Below, piece after piece: positions 63,590-64,000 of a stretch of DNA of 64,000 bases (positions within the stretch are counted from its first letter, which is position 1; the number at the start of each line of letters is the position of its first letter). The position numbers were made by a program, and so were the translations under genes. The stretch spans positions 22,525,620 to 22,589,619 of the forward strand of contig NC_085046.1 in NCBI RefSeq assembly GCF_963662255.1, given 5' to 3'. Origin of the DNA: Cinclus cinclus. Its lineage: Eukaryota; Chordata; Aves; Passeriformes; Cinclidae. The notes below the pieces were generated by a model, which made no database searches, had not been told where the DNA came from, and saw nothing but the letters and a program-made list of their open reading frames with translations.

Positions 63590-64000
63590 AAGACCAAATC
63601 AGCTATTCGCTGCACTCAGTAAAGATACAGTGTAGTGAACAGAATGATAAGCCCAGCTCGCTGTTAGCACTGTAACGAAAGCAGCAAACCATGACAAGGT
63701 TAATCCCTGCCATTAAGATTGACTGTAACACACCTTGTTGATATTAATAAGGTCTTTGAGCTTTATTTTATAAAAGGCTTAATAAGTCATAGTGGGAAGT
63801 TGACCCAAATATGCTGCTGATGCTTTTCTGTCATCAAATGATATGCCTACTTTGCTACTGGTAGAGTAGGATGTTCTGTAGATCCTTGTCCTTAATCAGA
63901 GATTAAAGCAGCTATTGTGGTTGTAGATATGGAAAACTCTTAAGAAATAGAGTGTGTCTTACAGAGTTTCATAATGCCATTCAAGACCTATGCTGAGACC
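63590..64000. other. Possible conserved non-coding element at window end
   Basis: Unique sequence with words such as AGCTATTCGCTGCACTC, CTCGCTGTTAGCACTGTAACG and GATATTAATAAGG. It has a few CpGs in otherwise CpG-poor DNA and no repeat similarity. It continues to the window edge. Regulatory function is inference only. Confidence 0.18.

Noticed and set aside
1..64000. CRISPR arrays, operons, integrons, phage or other prokaryotic systems
   Set aside because: Composition, CR1 LINEs, hAT/MITE/MIR remnants and lack of dense coding show vertebrate nuclear DNA. No regularly spaced repeat array is present.

Overview
This looks like about 64 kb of vertebrate nuclear DNA, most likely from a bird. It is AT-rich and CpG-poor, and I find no convincing protein-coding exon. 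The most recognisable repeats are decayed CR1-type LINEs, the dominant retrotransposon of birds and other sauropsids. Several very old remnants shared among amniotes also appear (a MIR-like SINE, a hAT-type terminal inverted repeat pair, palindromic MITE-like sequences). There are no primate- or rodent-type SINEs. The longest open frame is 142 codons and lies inside a candidate LTR. No frame combines length, a recognisable domain and plausible splice sites. I read the window as intergenic or deep-intronic DNA.

Layout. 1-13.2 kb: unassigned DNA with a TGG/G-run microsatellite (3.56 kb) and a candidate reverse-strand solo LTR (about 7.6-8.5 kb). 13.2-20.6 kb: a TTTA-type microsatellite, three old MITE-like remnants (13.7, 15.55, 20.4 kb) and a 17-base G run (18.8 kb). 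20.6-33.8 kb: mostly unassigned, with a purine-rich stretch at 24.5 kb and a roughly 180-bp hAT-like element at 30.25 kb. 33.8-34.2 kb: a reverse-strand CR1 copy in which the endonuclease-RT linker is joined almost directly to the C-terminal tail. 37.74-37.83 kb: a CR1 RT scrap that keeps the catalytic ADD motif. 42-43.1 kb: AAAC and G/T-rich simple repeats. 43.58 kb: a CR1 3' end. 45.4-45.65 kb: two adjacent palindromic MITE-like remnants. 54.2-55.0 kb: the longest CR1 fragment, reverse strand, frameshifted, with most of RT missing. 58.9 kb: a MIR-like SINE. 61.2-62.1 kb: a candidate forward-strand solo LTR with TATA box, polyadenylation signal and a flanking direct repeat.

Several unique AT-rich blocks (about 29.3-30.1, 30.6-31.0, 34.86-35.27, 44.4-45.3, 57.3-57.96 and 63.6-64.0 kb) have homeodomain-, POU-, TCF- or STAT-like words and the texture of conserved non-coding elements. 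That is an impression from reading one sequence, not a measurement. No new gene system is demonstrated. The most unusual items are the two internally deleted CR1 copies, the MITE cluster, and a 19-base palindromic word found twice 8.3 kb apart.
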